Assembly: GCF_000182925.2 (NCBI RefSeq)
Contig: NC_026501.1
Span: forward strand, 4,691,917 to 4,755,916
Length of the DNA stretch: 64,000 nt
Direction of reading: 5' to 3'
Source of the DNA: Neurospora crassa OR74A
Lineage: Eukaryota > Ascomycota > Sordariomycetes > Sordariales > Sordariaceae
Each line of letters begins with the position of its first letter. The stretch's first letter is position 1. The notes under the pieces are model-generated. The model was not told where the DNA came from and searched no databases. It saw only the letters and a program-made list of their open reading frames with translations. Positions 33,599-44,740 of the stretch are shown one piece after another. Made by a program: the position numbers and the translations under genes.

Positions 33599-34522
33599 TG
33601 GTTAGGCTAGCTTTACGTTGGGAAGTGGTCATACGTAGGCGGTTTGGGTTGTAACATCATGATTCTGTACAAAACTACTGTGTATTCTAAGATGGGTATT
33701 GAAAGAGAAGGCGTTCAAAAGGGTCTTGGGTTTTTAGGACGGAGATGATTAGCTTTTGGTTCCAAAGTCCCATGGTCTCGAAGTTGTGCAATATCACGAT
33801 GTTCTCTGGAAAGACTGTTTGCTGCTTCGCTTTTCAGAAATGGAGGGTATAGGACCATCATCCAACCTAAACTATGTAGTGAAGCGAGCTGTCCCATGTA
33901 CAACTACGTTGGCAGATATCATCCTATGAGGGACCTCATAACAGACGATGATGTCAAGTCCCAAGGTGAGGCGAGTTTACTTTCGCGGTAAGCAGGAAAC
34001 AAGTCAAGGTGAGCACCAAAGCAGGTGGGGTAGAATTTTGATGTGGTTCCGCTAGCTGGACATACGAGGCCCGGCGTACAAGACCTATTCCTCAACTTCC
34101 GAAAGCAGATGAGGATGAAGCTCAATATCAACACTATATAGATTAAAGGTAACTCCCGGTGACTGTAGTAGGGTTGTTTACCTAACCGTTTCGAACCATG
34201 CCGTATAAGCTTAACATGGCGGCGGGGGTGTAGGTATGTGGAAAGTTTCTTGAAGGACAAGATTTTAAGTATGCACGGGCCAACTGCCCATCCAGCACCG
34301 CCGCGCGACGCTCACACATCACCCCTCTTCTCAGCCAGCAGCATGAACCCCCCAGCCCGCAAAGCCCAGAGCCCACACTACCGCCCACAGGTCCTTGATG
34401 AGGTCCCAGCGCCAAACTAACCCTGAGCTCTAAGGTTCACCGAGATCTCCCGCACCTTTCGCTTTTTCCCCACAACAGATCAATCTCACATCCTCTCATC
34501 ACCAAACAAACCGCCAGCAAAA
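33599..34522. other. Intergenic region, nothing recognised
   Basis: This spans the cbp4 3' UTR and the promoter of the NAC beta gene. A C/T-rich stretch directly precedes the NAC beta ATG. No coding sequence is supported. Confidence 0.5.
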
Positions 34523-35483
34523 ATGTCGGATGTTCAGGAGCGTTTGAAGAAGCTGGGCGCCTCGGCCCGTATCGGTATGTCGTCGCCCATGTTTTCGCTC
34601 TGTAGGATGAGGTTCTGTTCGACAGGCTAACAAAGGTGCTTTCCCTCCGCTTTAGGGTATGTAGAAATTCAAATATCACTCGTCAATCGCTCTCGCACAC
34701 AACACGCACAAAAAAACGAGCCAGCACCGAATTACCCCTCCATTCTTTCGCGCGCGCGCCCTCGATTGTCTCCCACACAAAAAACCTCCCCCCGCGAGCC
34801 CAGCGAAAGGCGATGAGCAACGTGCAGATGCAGACAAAATGAGAGGCTTTTGATTTCTGACAATGGACTTTTTTTTCGAAATGAAATAGTGGCAAGGGTA
34901 CTCCCCGCAGAAAGGTCAAGAGAGCGCCTGCCCGCTCCGCTGGCGATGACAAGAAGCTCCAGGCCACCCTCAAGAAGGTCAATGTTCAGCCCATCCAGGC
35001 CATCGAGGAGGTGAACATGTTCAAGAGCGACGGCAACGTCATCCACTTCGCCGCCCCTAAGGGTACGTACCAATACGCCCAGTTTCAATTTCGCGATATG
35101 GACCCCCCTTGACTGGGCTTGGTCCAAAATCGCCAGTATGCAAGAGTGTTATGGCCTACTTAGTCAGGCGGCCTCTTGACATATCGCGACAGCTAAGCTT
35201 CAAACGTTGGTTGGGGGCTTGTCTGCTAACAAGTTGTGTTTCTTGTACCACAGTTCACGCCGCTGTCCCTGCCAACACTTTCGCCATCTACGGCAACGGT
35301 GAGGACAAGGAGCTCACTGAGCTCGTCCCCGGTATCCTTAACCAGCTCGGCCCCGACTCTCTCGCTTCCCTCCGCAAGCTTGCCGAGAGCTACCAGAACA
35401 TGCAGAAGAACGAGAAGGACGCTGAGGAGGATGATATCCCCGATCTCGTTGCCGGCGAGAACTTCGAGAGCAAGGTCGAGTAA
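34523..35483 (+). CDS. egd1: Nascent polypeptide-associated complex subunit beta, with a probable 1-nt exon
   Basis: The best model has exons 34523-34574, 34656 (a single G), 34890-35062 and 35254-35483, giving 151 residues. It starts [29 protein letters not shown] and continues with the NAC domain ([83 protein letters not shown]) and an acidic tail ending FESKVE. NAC beta binds ribosomes near the exit tunnel with NAC alpha and shields nascent chains. Without the single G the frame breaks. The alternative is a weak donor GTCGTC at 34579, which gives IGIGKGT instead of the near-universal IGGKGT and one extra residue. Identification is very sure; the micro-exon is likely. Confidence 0.95.
34656..34656 (+). 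other. egd1: Candidate single-nucleotide exon in NAC beta gene
   Basis: The bases TTTAG (34651-34655), G (34656) and GTATGT (34657-34662) form acceptor, exon and donor. The upstream intron (81 nt) has donor GTATGT and branch GCTAAC; the downstream intron (233 nt) has branch CTGAC and acceptor ATAG. Only insertion of this G yields the family-conserved RIGGKGTPRR. Confidence 0.7.
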
Positions 35484-36119
35484 ATTACAAAAAAATAAAA
35501 TACTCCCTCTCTCTGTTTGATTCCCCCAAAACGCGGTCTTTCCTATCTTCAGATTTGCGGTGACATTTATCATGGCGTGCTGCGTTGGGGAAATCACGGG
35601 GTCTCTTCAACCCGTCCTTTAGTTGTTCAATGTCTTCTCATGATGGCTTATGAATCTATGTGAAGCTGGGAAATGCTCTTCGGGCGGCAATGTTGATGTC
35701 ATCTTCCAGCTCAAAGAGAAAGGATGTTACTTGGTACATGTGGCAACGAGGCGGAAAGACGTGTTTAATTGTCTTCGTCCATCTCGGTTTGCTCCTGGAC
35801 TCTTCCAGAGAAAGACTGCGGTTGAAATGATGGTTATAGGAACAACGCATTCTACATCAAAACGATGTACATAACCAAAACCAAACAACTGACCAAGCGC
35901 TGGAAAATGGAAAAAGCTTCTTGGCCTCTCGAACCAACATTGGAGAGAAGTACGAATCAGGAATCGTGACCCATATGACAACGAGACAAAGATGATGTGG
36001 AGACGAGACATGCTGTGCATTCAAGTGCGCAAGTGAAATGTCACTCATTCACGCTTTGTATAGTGACCACATATCTCCCAGCAATCCTTCTCTGAATCGT
36101 TCCTCAACACTCCTTTGAT
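35484..36119. other. Convergent intergenic region, nothing recognised
   Basis: About 640 bp between the NAC beta stop and the stop of the minus-strand tad1 gene. It holds both 3' UTRs. No feature is supported. Confidence 0.5.
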
Positions 36120-37756
36120 TTACTCAAGTTTAAAGCTTCCACCCCTAGTATTCCTTACCCACCCTTTCAACGCCACCCTTTTCGTCTCCTCCTTTGCCCT
36201 CCGTCTCCCCTCAAGCAAGCTACTTCCATCCTTGATCTCATCATACACAAGGTTCGTACTTCCCAGGACTCGCTTGATCTCGCCATCGTCGTTGAGCGCC
36301 ATCATCGAACAAACCTCCCTCGCCAAAGTCCACATCTTCCGCCGAGAGACCAGACTCGCTCCCCGTAAATCAAACTGCTTCCGGCCCTGCAACACGCCAC
36401 CCACCAAACCCTCCCCATCGCGCGGGCCGTTGAGCGTCCATGATGTCGCAAGGTTGCTAGCTATGAGCTTCTTTGGCTTTGTGTCCTTGACGTCTGCCAT
36501 GTCCGTCATATCTTTAGAGGAGGAATTATTTGGAGGGAGTATAGCCCTCCTAGAAAATGCAAACTCCATCTTCGTCGTCTCAACCCTAAACTCCCGAAAG
36601 ACATATCCTGCAGCCTCCAGCTTCGCGCTCACGCTCGTGTCAAGTAAGGGTGCCATCCGCCCCCCATCAGCAGATGAAGAAGAGAAACACCGACTACAAG
36701 CCACGGCAGAATACTGAGACGCGGGAAAGATGACGCTGGACAGGTATGCGTTTGCAGGCGAGACCAAAGCGCTGGTGAGAGAGGACAGAAGCGAGGTGAC
36801 TTGTTTAAGGGCAAGTTTGTCGGAGCAGGACTTGGATAAGCTGGGAGGGGCGTCGCCGCGTGAGGGCTTGCGGCGTACGATTCCGAGTTGAGAGAAGTAG
36901 GCGCGGCCGGGGAGAGGGGGGTCGTCTGCTGATGCTGGGGTTGGTGCTTGTGCTTGGGCTGGCAGGTCTCCTGGTGTTGGGGATGGGACTTCCCAGGGCG
37001 AGGCGTCGTCTTGGGCGGCCATGATTAGTTCCATGCTTGCGTCCCCGCCTGGTAGATTGGTGTGTTAGTAGTCATGGGCTTTACCGGGGTCGAGTCGTCT
37101 CTGGTGAAGGGGGGGTTTGGGCAGCGGGGACACACATACAAGGCGCTTCGGAGCAGTACATGTGTAAGCTCACATCTTCCCTCCAGGCGAACGGTTGTCC
37201 TTGCCATACTTCTGCTGTTCCTTGCTGTCCTTGGTTTTCATGTTGGGTTGTTATCCTTCGGTAGATGAACTCGGATTGCGATGCACCATCCCCCTGAAGA
37301 GCGAGGCGTTTACACTCTTCGAGGATGAACCGGTTGAAAGCTCGTATAGCAAGTATCTCGGCGTGCCAGTCATGAATGGCCACTCCGTTGGCTTGGGGCA
37401 GCTTGGATGCCGGAAGGCACTTCATACCTGTTCTATGACCAACAAACCATCCTTAGCTCCAGCAACAGACTTATCTTGCGTGATCATGAGGCACATTGGA
37501 CACTTCAGTGGTCCCGGCGATCCATTGTACGTACTTACGCCAAAGCTACACATTTCAGTCCGTTTGGGCCTAGAGATTGTATCAGTAAAGAGTTTGGATT
37601 TCTTCCAGGCACATAACGAGCAGCACCTTTGGCTACAATGCCGGCCATAGGAACCCATTCGTGAAGACCATTGTCGCGGACACTGGGCTTCCGTTTCGCG
37701 GGGAGTTTGCTGAATTCTTCAAGCACAGCAGAGGCAATTGCGTCTGCATCAATCAT
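36120..37756 (-). CDS. tad1: tRNA-specific adenosine deaminase Tad1 (ADAT1)
   Basis: Exons 37756-37539, 37432-37140 and 37048-36120 give 479 residues. Joins produce LKCVALATGMKCLPASKLPQANGVAIHDWHAEILAIRAFNRFIL and LHMYCSEAPCGDASMELIMA. HAE and PCGDAS carry a zinc-binding His, the catalytic Glu and a zinc-binding Cys; the second zinc Cys is in KPSRGDAPPSLSKSCSDKLALK. The N-terminus (ASAVLEEFSKLPAKRKPSVRDNGLHEWVPMAGIVAKG) is the ADAT1 hallmark. The enzyme converts A37 of tRNA-Ala, next to the anticodon, to inosine. An Ala/Pro-rich linker separates the two zinc sites. Introns have GTAAGT/ATAG and GTATGT/CCAG ends. The gene is divergent from rpl24 over about 630 bp. Confidence 0.95.
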
Positions 37757-38388
37757 TATAACTTTGCAAGTTAAGGTCGGTGTAATTTTGACGTTTTCGT
37801 ATGTTTGCATGCGTTGGAAAGAACGACTTGACTTGGGACAACCTCCAAACTTTGATGATGAAGCACTTGTCGTTTGACAAGGGTTGGGGTTAGCCGTTGA
37901 CAGCCAGTTCGTAACGTGGAAGTACGGAAAATCAATGGAGCAAACCGCATGCACCAGACGCAGAACGCAGAACATAAAAATCACACAGGTTTTCAGACGG
38001 AACTCCGAGGTGAGTGTACCTTGTTCATGCAAATTACAGTGGTGATGCTTCGCGACCAAAAAGTAAACCAGATACCCTTCGTTCGTTCCGCACTTGTTAA
38101 TGGTAAATTGGGCTATAGATTTGCTTGAGGATGACGTCCTACAGCCCGGACCACCTGGCAGATAAGTGGCGGCGATTGTTCCTGCCCGCGTTGCCAGCCC
38201 GCTGCCAGCCCACTTGAGCCACCCCAACGCTGAAGTGGACCACATGGTCCGTGCGGCCAGCCTATCACAAGGCAGCCCTATCGCACAACCTCGCTGCGGA
38301 AAGAAATTGAGGAAAATCGACGCTGGAACATTGCACCTTCGAGGAAGCATCTCCCGACAACCGACAATCTCGACAGCAAACCGCCACA
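37757..38388. promoter_or_regulatory. Divergent tad1 / rpl24 promoter region
   Basis: The 632-bp gap between divergent start codons must carry both promoters. No specific motif was identified with confidence. Confidence 0.5.
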
Positions 38389-39353
38389 ATGAGAACGTAC
38401 GACGATACCTTCTCCGGCCAGAGGATCTACCCTGGAAAGGTACGGTTTTTTTGCCCGTCCAAAATGATTTGCGGCTCGAAAATGCTACCGGGATCTGAAC
38501 CCGTGGGGAATTGGTCTTGGTCTTGGATTTGGGGAGGGAACGACTTTGCGAGAGCGAGGGAGAGATATTGACGGATCTCGTTCCCGCGACGTCAACGATA
38601 TTCTGATTGAGGGGGATCATGAAGGACGAGCCAGAACAACAAGAGAAGGGAAATACAGCCACCGTGATAAAAGTGCTGACATGTTTTCTTTGACACCGTT
38701 AGGGTAAGCTGTACGTCCGTGGCGACAGCAAGATCTTCCGTTTCCAGAACGGCAAGTCCGAGTCGCTTTTCCTCCAGCGCAAGAACCCCCGCCGCATTGC
38801 CTGGACTGTCCTCTACCGCCGCCAGCACAAGAAGGGTATCTCTGAGGTACGCAAGAAACCACATATCCGCACTCGGGCCCAATCTTCTTCCCCCGTTGCG
38901 CACACCGTCACCAGCCCCCTATTCTACCGATTCTGCCGAAGCAATATCGAAGACTTCGAGACTTCGACGGAGAGGGATATCGCGAATACGGATACTTTGG
39001 ACGCACGCGCAACTGGGTGAAGGGGATCGATGGGGGGGAAACCGTTGCGCGAAGCAGATGACTGACACCCATTACAGGAGGTCGCCAAGAAGCGCTCCCG
39101 CCGTACCGTCAAGGCCCAGCGTGCCATCGTCGGTGCCTCCCTCGAGGTGATCAAGGAGCGCCGCTCCATGCGCCCTGAGGCCCGCTCCGCCGCTCGTCTC
39201 GCCGCCATCAAGGAGTCCAAGGCCAAGAAGCAGGAGACTCAGGCCGCCAAGAAGGCTGAGAAGGCCAAGAACGCTGCCAACCCCAAGGCCCGTGTCACCT
39301 CCAAGCAGGGTGCCAAGGGTGCGCCCGTCAAGGTCGCTGCCAAGTCCCGTTAA
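38389..39353 (+). CDS. rpl24: 60S ribosomal protein eL24
   Basis: Exons 38389-38439, 38703-38846 and 39078-39353 give 156 residues. The sequence [94 protein letters not shown] is a textbook eL24 N-terminal domain. A Lys/Ala-rich C-terminal extension follows. Introns are 263 and 231 nt, with GTACGG/GTTAG and GTACGC/ACAG ends, relatively long for the region, as often seen in ribosomal protein genes. Codon use is strongly biased toward C-ending codons, consistent with high expression. It is a structural component of the large subunit, near the NAC beta gene, another translation gene. Confidence 0.97.
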
Positions 39354-40091
39354 ATGCGGTCTTGTCGGTCGGGGGACACGATGATGTGAAGGGAGAATGG
39401 AATGTCTTTACGGTCCTGCGTGGCAAGCTGGAAGGGATACGCGGAGTCGGTCTGGTCGGTTCTCGGTTCTTTTTTTTTGCCTGCACTCAGCTGGAGGGTT
39501 TTCGTCTCGTTTAACGAAAACAATACAACAGCTTGGTTTCTGGAAGGGCCGGTTGCATGGATCCCTGCGTCTAACGGATATGACATCAAACGCTTTGCAT
39601 GGGTAGCTTAACAGAATGCCGACTTATGCATTGGTCAAAGACGAACAAAATCCATATCCCACCTCCCTGTGATACTAGGGAGGCGAGAAAAAGTTTTGGG
39701 GCCGTTGGGACGAAGGAACAGGGACCTGGCAATCATAATATAACGCTGCGCTTCAGCGGGCAAAAGGCATATCACGCGGCTTCTATTCTCTATACCTCGT
39801 GATACTCTATCAAGCAAATACCCAGTCACAACAAGAGTATCCCGCGACTATCATCGCGTTCCCCTTGACATTTGTTTTGGTTCCTATTACTTCTCTACTT
39901 GGTGTGGTGGGTAAGTCTAATTAGGTAAAGCAGGTATTGAACACATATTGTCTGTGCAAAAAAGTGCCTGGCAGGGGGGTTTCTACTTTTGCTCCCAACC
40001 ACAGTATATGAGTTTTGCCGGTGTAGATGATTACTGTTTGCCTTTGTTTTGTTTCTTTGCTTTGGCTTTTCCATGCCCCCTTTTTCTCTAT
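39354..40091. other. Convergent intergenic region, nothing recognised
   Basis: The region holds the 3' UTRs of rpl24 and the minus-strand peroxiredoxin gene. No further feature is supported. Confidence 0.5.
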
Positions 40092-40773
40092 TTAGAGCTT
40101 AGCCAGGACACCGTCGGCACCAGTGTTGGCGATGCTCTTAGGCACCTCATCCAACTCGGCGTAGGTAACCTTGCCGTGGTCGATGACAATAGCATAGCGC
40201 TTGGTGCGGTCACCCTGGGTCCAGCCGATGCTCTTGCTGAACTTGCAGTCGGCATCGGACATAAAGAGCTAAACATTCGTTGCGTGTCAGTTAGGTGTGG
40301 TGAGGGGGGGCAGGAGGGACATGAATTATTACTTACAATAGACTCATCTTTAACACCGTTGGCCTTGCCCCAAGCGGCCATCACCCACGCATCGTTGCTG
40401 GCAATGAAGATGATTTGGTCGACGCCCTTGGACTTGAACTCCTCGAGCTTGGCCAGATACGAGGGGACGTGCTGCTGCTGGCAGGTGGGGGTGAAGGCAC
40501 CGGGGACGGCGACGAGGACGACCTTCTTGTTCGCGAACGCTACGTCGTGGGTAAGAGATTGCGTTAGTATATAGATAGGTGTGGAGAGAAAAAATACAAG
40601 TCAAAGATGATGTGAGGGTTCCTTGTGAGTGAGCCATGATATATTTACTTGCCTTTGCTGGCATCATACTGGATGGGAAGACCGCAGACGGTAAGGTCTG
40701 TGTCACCGCTGGGCGCGACGTAGGTGAAAGTAACACCTTCGGGGAAAGAGTCACCGGCCTTAAGAGCAGACAT
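40092..40773 (-). CDS. Peroxisomal-type peroxiredoxin (Prx5/PMP20 family)
   Basis: Exons 40773-40653, 40539-40337 and 40268-40092 give 166 residues, the usual length for Prx5/PMP20. The peroxidatic Cys60 lies in [20 protein letters not shown]. Other family motifs are [36 protein letters not shown], and [14 protein letters not shown]. The C-terminus is AKL, a peroxisomal targeting signal type 1, so the enzyme probably reduces peroxides in peroxisomes. The first intron begins GC, not GT: AAAG|GCAAGT, the consensus for rare GC-AG introns. The GT four bases later would break the frame. A TTATAA lies about 110 nt upstream of the ATG, near 40884-40889. The second intron is standard (GTAAGT/TTAG). 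Confidence 0.95.
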
Positions 40774-41949
40774 TTTGTTGAAAAGGGGTTTTTAGATTGT
40801 GAAGTTCGTGAGACTTGAGCTTGCTGTTCGTGAGAAGAGAAGAGTGCGAGATTCTTTTGGTTGGACTCGAAGCTTGAGGTGAGCTTATAAGCGGAGGAAG
40901 CCGATCGATGTATTGTTATCAGATCGTATCTCCAGGGGCAATCACAGCGGGGTCCTGCTCGCTTTTGGAGGGGTTCTCCGTTCTCCGGAGGTTCGGCGGG
41001 AGGGCGGGCAGGAACCGTTACGAAGCCTCCAGTAACATCAATCGGAAGGCATCGAACAGTGGAGACCGATCGATTGCCCTGGAAAGGGAGGCCGTTAAGG
41101 TGCCCTTTCTCAGTGAACGTCAATAACTTCCAGGGTTTGCGATTTCTGTCCATTGTCACGTTGGAGTGGAACAGACCTCGGGGGGCCCGGGGATTGTTGC
41201 CTTGGATTGCGCGATCGCCGGGCTTCATTGCATGTGCCAAAATCAGAAGCGACCGGATGGCCTCTTGTACTTTATATTCTCTTTTCCAAGTTCCAGAAAC
41301 TCGCAATTTATATTTGGCCGACAACACAACAACTGAATTCTCCTCGAGATCCCTCACCTCCGACAACGGCCTTTCCCTTTCCACTCCTCTTTCCTTTTGC
41401 GCCGTAATTGAGAGAGGGGGGAAACTGAACAGGCGAGTATGACCTGGATATTGTCCGGACTTCAGGCAAGTGAGAGAGACCTTGATGTCTCTATAACCCG
41501 TCATTGTAGAAACACTTCTCCCGGATCTTCAGGCCATGAACGCTGGTGGTCCTATTATTGGAGATAGTCATAGGTACATTTTCTACCTGTCGCTCAAACT
41601 ATATCCCTTGAACTAAATCTTCTCGTTTGTTACTATACTAAGAGCTTGCCTCGAAGAGGTGTCTGGCACGGAGCTGTAGCGGCTCGCTTCGGAACCCCAC
41701 CAGCTCGGATCGTTCTATGACTACTTTCTGCCGTCAGCACGTACGACACCAAATTCATAATCACTGGACTACGATAACCTTTGATTAAGTTGCATTAAAG
41801 CCAGGTGTTCACATGGCTTTCTTGTTTAATAACCCTGCATTTTGTTTTAAAATATCCGGGGAAAAAATTCACCCTCTTGTTCTATGATCATTCGAGTTCC
41901 ACTGTTACCCCTGTTTTGATAATATCTTCACTATTCTTCAGCCATCGCC
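40774..41949. promoter_or_regulatory. Divergent promoter region, peroxiredoxin / NTF2-like gene
   Basis: About 1.2 kb between divergent start codons. A TTATAA near 40884-40889 is a plausible TATA element for the peroxiredoxin gene. Nothing else could be assigned. Confidence 0.4.
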
Positions 41950-42566
41950 ATGACAGCTGAGTCAAAGCCCCCATTTCCGCCGTTCACAGCCGAAACAGCT
42001 CAGATCAAAGTCAAGGCCGCGCAGGATGCATGGAACACAAAGTGACTATACCTTTGCTATTTTCTTGAAAATTCGATTGCCGTTGGCTGACTTTGGTCGA
42101 ATTCAAGAAATGCGGAGGTGGTCCAGATGGCCTACACTCCAGACTCCATCTGGAGAAACCGCGATACGTTCCTGCAAGGACGCCCAGAAATCGTCGAGTT
42201 TCTGAAGAAAAAGTGGTCAAGAGAGAACGGATATCGCTTGAGGAAGGAGCTGTTTGCTTTTACAGACAACAAAGTCAGTCGTTATTCCTTCCTGGCGGCG
42301 GCGGCAGGTCAGAAGTAGGATTGCTGCCCAGGGCTAACTGCTATGTCTACTGAGATCAGATCGCATTTCAGTTTTGGTACGAGTGGTATGACGAATCCGG
42401 TCAGTGGTGGCGGACATATGGCCTTGAGGACTGGACCTTTGCCGACAATGGCCTCATGAGGAAGCGGCAGATGAGTGGGAATGATGTGAAGATTGTAGAA
42501 GAAGAGCGATGGTTTAAGGAGGGTGTCGATGTCAACGAAGTTGCAATTACTGAGCAACACTGGTGA
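41950..42566 (+). CDS. NTF2-like superfamily protein (DUF1348 type)
   Basis: Exons 41950-42041, 42108-42273 and 42360-42566 give 154 residues. Introns are 66 and 86 nt with GGCTGAC and GGCTAAC branch sites. The joined protein reads AQDAWNTKNAEVVQMAYTPDSIWRNRDTFLQGRPEIVEFLKKKWSRENGYRLRKELFAFTDNKIAFQFWYEWYDESGQWWRTYGLEDWTFADNGLMRKR, the characteristic DUF1348 pattern of a small cone-shaped NTF2-like fold. Members are found in bacteria and fungi and have no agreed function. Because the family is common in bacteria, its spread may include transfer, but nothing in the local sequence shows this. Confidence 0.9.
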
Positions 42567-42970
42567 TTGGCTTCCATGGCGAGAAGCTGCAAGGTACGGT
42601 CTACAAGTTCGGCATATGGCAAGTCCTGGTCCGGGTTTTGGTGGGAAGGCACATAGACCAGAGCCTTCTATGTATGACCGAGCATATGCAAGAACTTATG
42701 GCAGGTTCATATCTACCATTCACTACAACACCGAAAAATCTGAGTCGGGTGGTGGGATCATTCTACGAAAGTGTCAGTTGGGTAGCCAACGTTTTCGACA
42801 TCCTCTTCCGTCCGAACAATTTCAGCGAGACTAACCCACAATCTCCTGGGTTTTAACCCTGCTGTTCTTGATGTAGTTCAAATCAACTTGCTCCCATCGA
42901 CAAAGGTAGCTACATTGGGAACCGACAACCGGACAAGAGCACTTGACCAGGGGTTTCCAATCATCTCAAT
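42567..42970. other. Short intergenic region
   Basis: About 400 bp between tandem plus-strand genes. Only presumed 3' UTR and promoter sequence. Confidence 0.5.
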
Positions 42971-44740
42971 ATGCCGAAGAACGGAAATTCACAGCTCAAG
43001 CCTTCCCCTAGGTCGGTACACTCGTAATTCAGCGCGGCGTCTTTCTGCAACTTGACTGACTCGAACAGTATTTGGGATATAGCCCCTCCGGGCGTGAGTT
43101 TGGAACTGGCGGGATGGTCAGCCGATCATTTTAAGCGACGTGGTTGGCCTCTGAGAGTCGCTATCGATGCACATTGCTGGCAAGTTTACTTTGAGAAAGA
43201 TGGCAAAGTCGACTGGCTACGCAAAAGTTTGTTACCTTGGGCGTCCATAACTAGACTTTGGGGATGCCAAATGCTGACATTTAATTCCACCAGACTCTCG
43301 CGAGGTCAATGCGGTCGAGAAAACGATCATGTACCAGATTATGACCTTGCTGGAGCTGAGCATACACCTTCTCTTCGTCTTTGATGGCCCAGATCGCTAC
43401 AGCCAATACGAACCTAATCCAAACCCAATCAAGCCGGAAAGGATACGTTTGCTCAAAGACATGTTAAACAATCTGGGCGTCCCTTTCCATCAGGCACCTG
43501 CGGAAGCAGCACCCACGTGTGTCAAGCTCCAACAGCTAGGTGTCGTCGATGCCGTTTGGACGCACCACAGCGTAGCTCTCACGTGTGGATGCCGAGAGAT
43601 TGTCATGTTCAAAGAGCAGCACCGACACTGGAAGGGTGCAGGGTTAAGTAACGAGTTCGCTACCAAGCACGATGCTCCGGCTTTGCTGCAACAGTGGGAT
43701 CTCGACCAGCCAAGCCTCATACTAGGGCTCCTGCTCGGAGGATGCGAATATTCAAGAGGCCTTCCGGGAGTCAACTATGAGGCTGCCCTCGAAATTGCCC
43801 GGAAAGCCAAGCAGCTGGCTGGAACCATGTGCAATGTCTTCAGTGATGATGGGAACAGATTGGAGAGGAACAAATGGTTAGTCATATTTCAGTTCGAGAA
43901 CTCGAGAAGCCGACAACGCTGACCTCTGAAAGGCAAGCACGTTTCCGGGCCTTTCTTAAGGACAACGGCTATCATTCCGTGGCCATTCCAAATTGCTTTC
44001 CCGTTCCCAAGGCAATTGAGCGCTACCGGAGTCCACCTGTGCGTTCAGAAGAAACGTTGCAAAATCTGCTCTGCCTCCGACATGGATGGACACGGTCGTT
44101 GTCAGGTAATCTCGCTGACATCTGTCAATTTCTTAACCGGAACTTCCATTCGTACCCCTCCATTAAATGGCCTATACGACACCTAACAGGGCTCGAACTA
44201 AACCACAAACTGCTCCAAGGTACGTTGAGGAACGCTCCTCAAGCATGTGAGGGCATCAAAATTCCCGCTGCACTAGGGAACAGCATTTGCTGTAACGTCA
44301 CCGTGTCAGCAACGATATTTCTTCCAGAATTCACAAAGATCTACGATATGTGGTCAACCCACGAGATCAAATGTAGAGTTTTGTCTTGTGTTGTTCAGAA
44401 AGGACTACACCCTGAACGGTTACCACGTCCCAAGCTTCAGAACAAGGGTCTGGTCAAACACAAGAGGAAGACCGCTGAGCCTGGCCCAGAAGACACCACA
44501 AAGCAGAGTAAGAAGTCCAAAGTTCCAGGTGTCGATACACCAGTCAGAGCAACCACACAGCTGGCTCCAAGAACCGAAAAAAGCGTCAAAACACAAAGCG
44601 AGAAGGTTTCTTCATCGCCATGGCAATTTCGCATCCCGCCCTTACCGCATGGTTTAGGATTTTCTCAACAACGGCAATCTCCAGTCGAAGCTCCATGTTC
44701 GTCGAGTCTAGAAGTCCACGACCTGTTATCACAAGACTGA
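42971..44740 (+). CDS. XPG/GEN1-like nuclease-fold protein with degenerate active site
   Basis: Exons 42971-43011, 43069-43226, 43294-43876 and 43933-44740 keep frame and give 529 residues. A fifth possible intron (44220-44327, GTACGT/TCCAG, 108 nt, in frame) would shorten it to 493. The N-terminus IWDIAPPGVSLELAGWSADHFKRRGWPLRVAIDAHCW matches the GEN1/Yen1 N-region, and LSIHLLFVFDGPDR and LGVPFHQAPAEAAPTCVKLQQLGVVDAVW match the I-region. The motif usually GEAEAE reads AEAAPT and the SDDVDTLMFG site reads THHSVALTCG, so key acidic residues are gone. The C-terminus is basic (KHKRKTAEPGPEDTTKQSKKSK), perhaps DNA binding. An open coding-like stretch at about 44885-45056 suggests a missed final exon, so the end is uncertain. 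Holliday-junction cleavage seems unlikely. Confidence 0.72.

Noticed and set aside
40350-41504. 384-codon continuous minus-strand frame spanning the peroxiredoxin start
   Set aside because: Only part of the coding region is real, and the peptide in this frame reads through the peroxiredoxin exons out of frame; the true protein is the spliced PMP20-type frame beginning at 40773.
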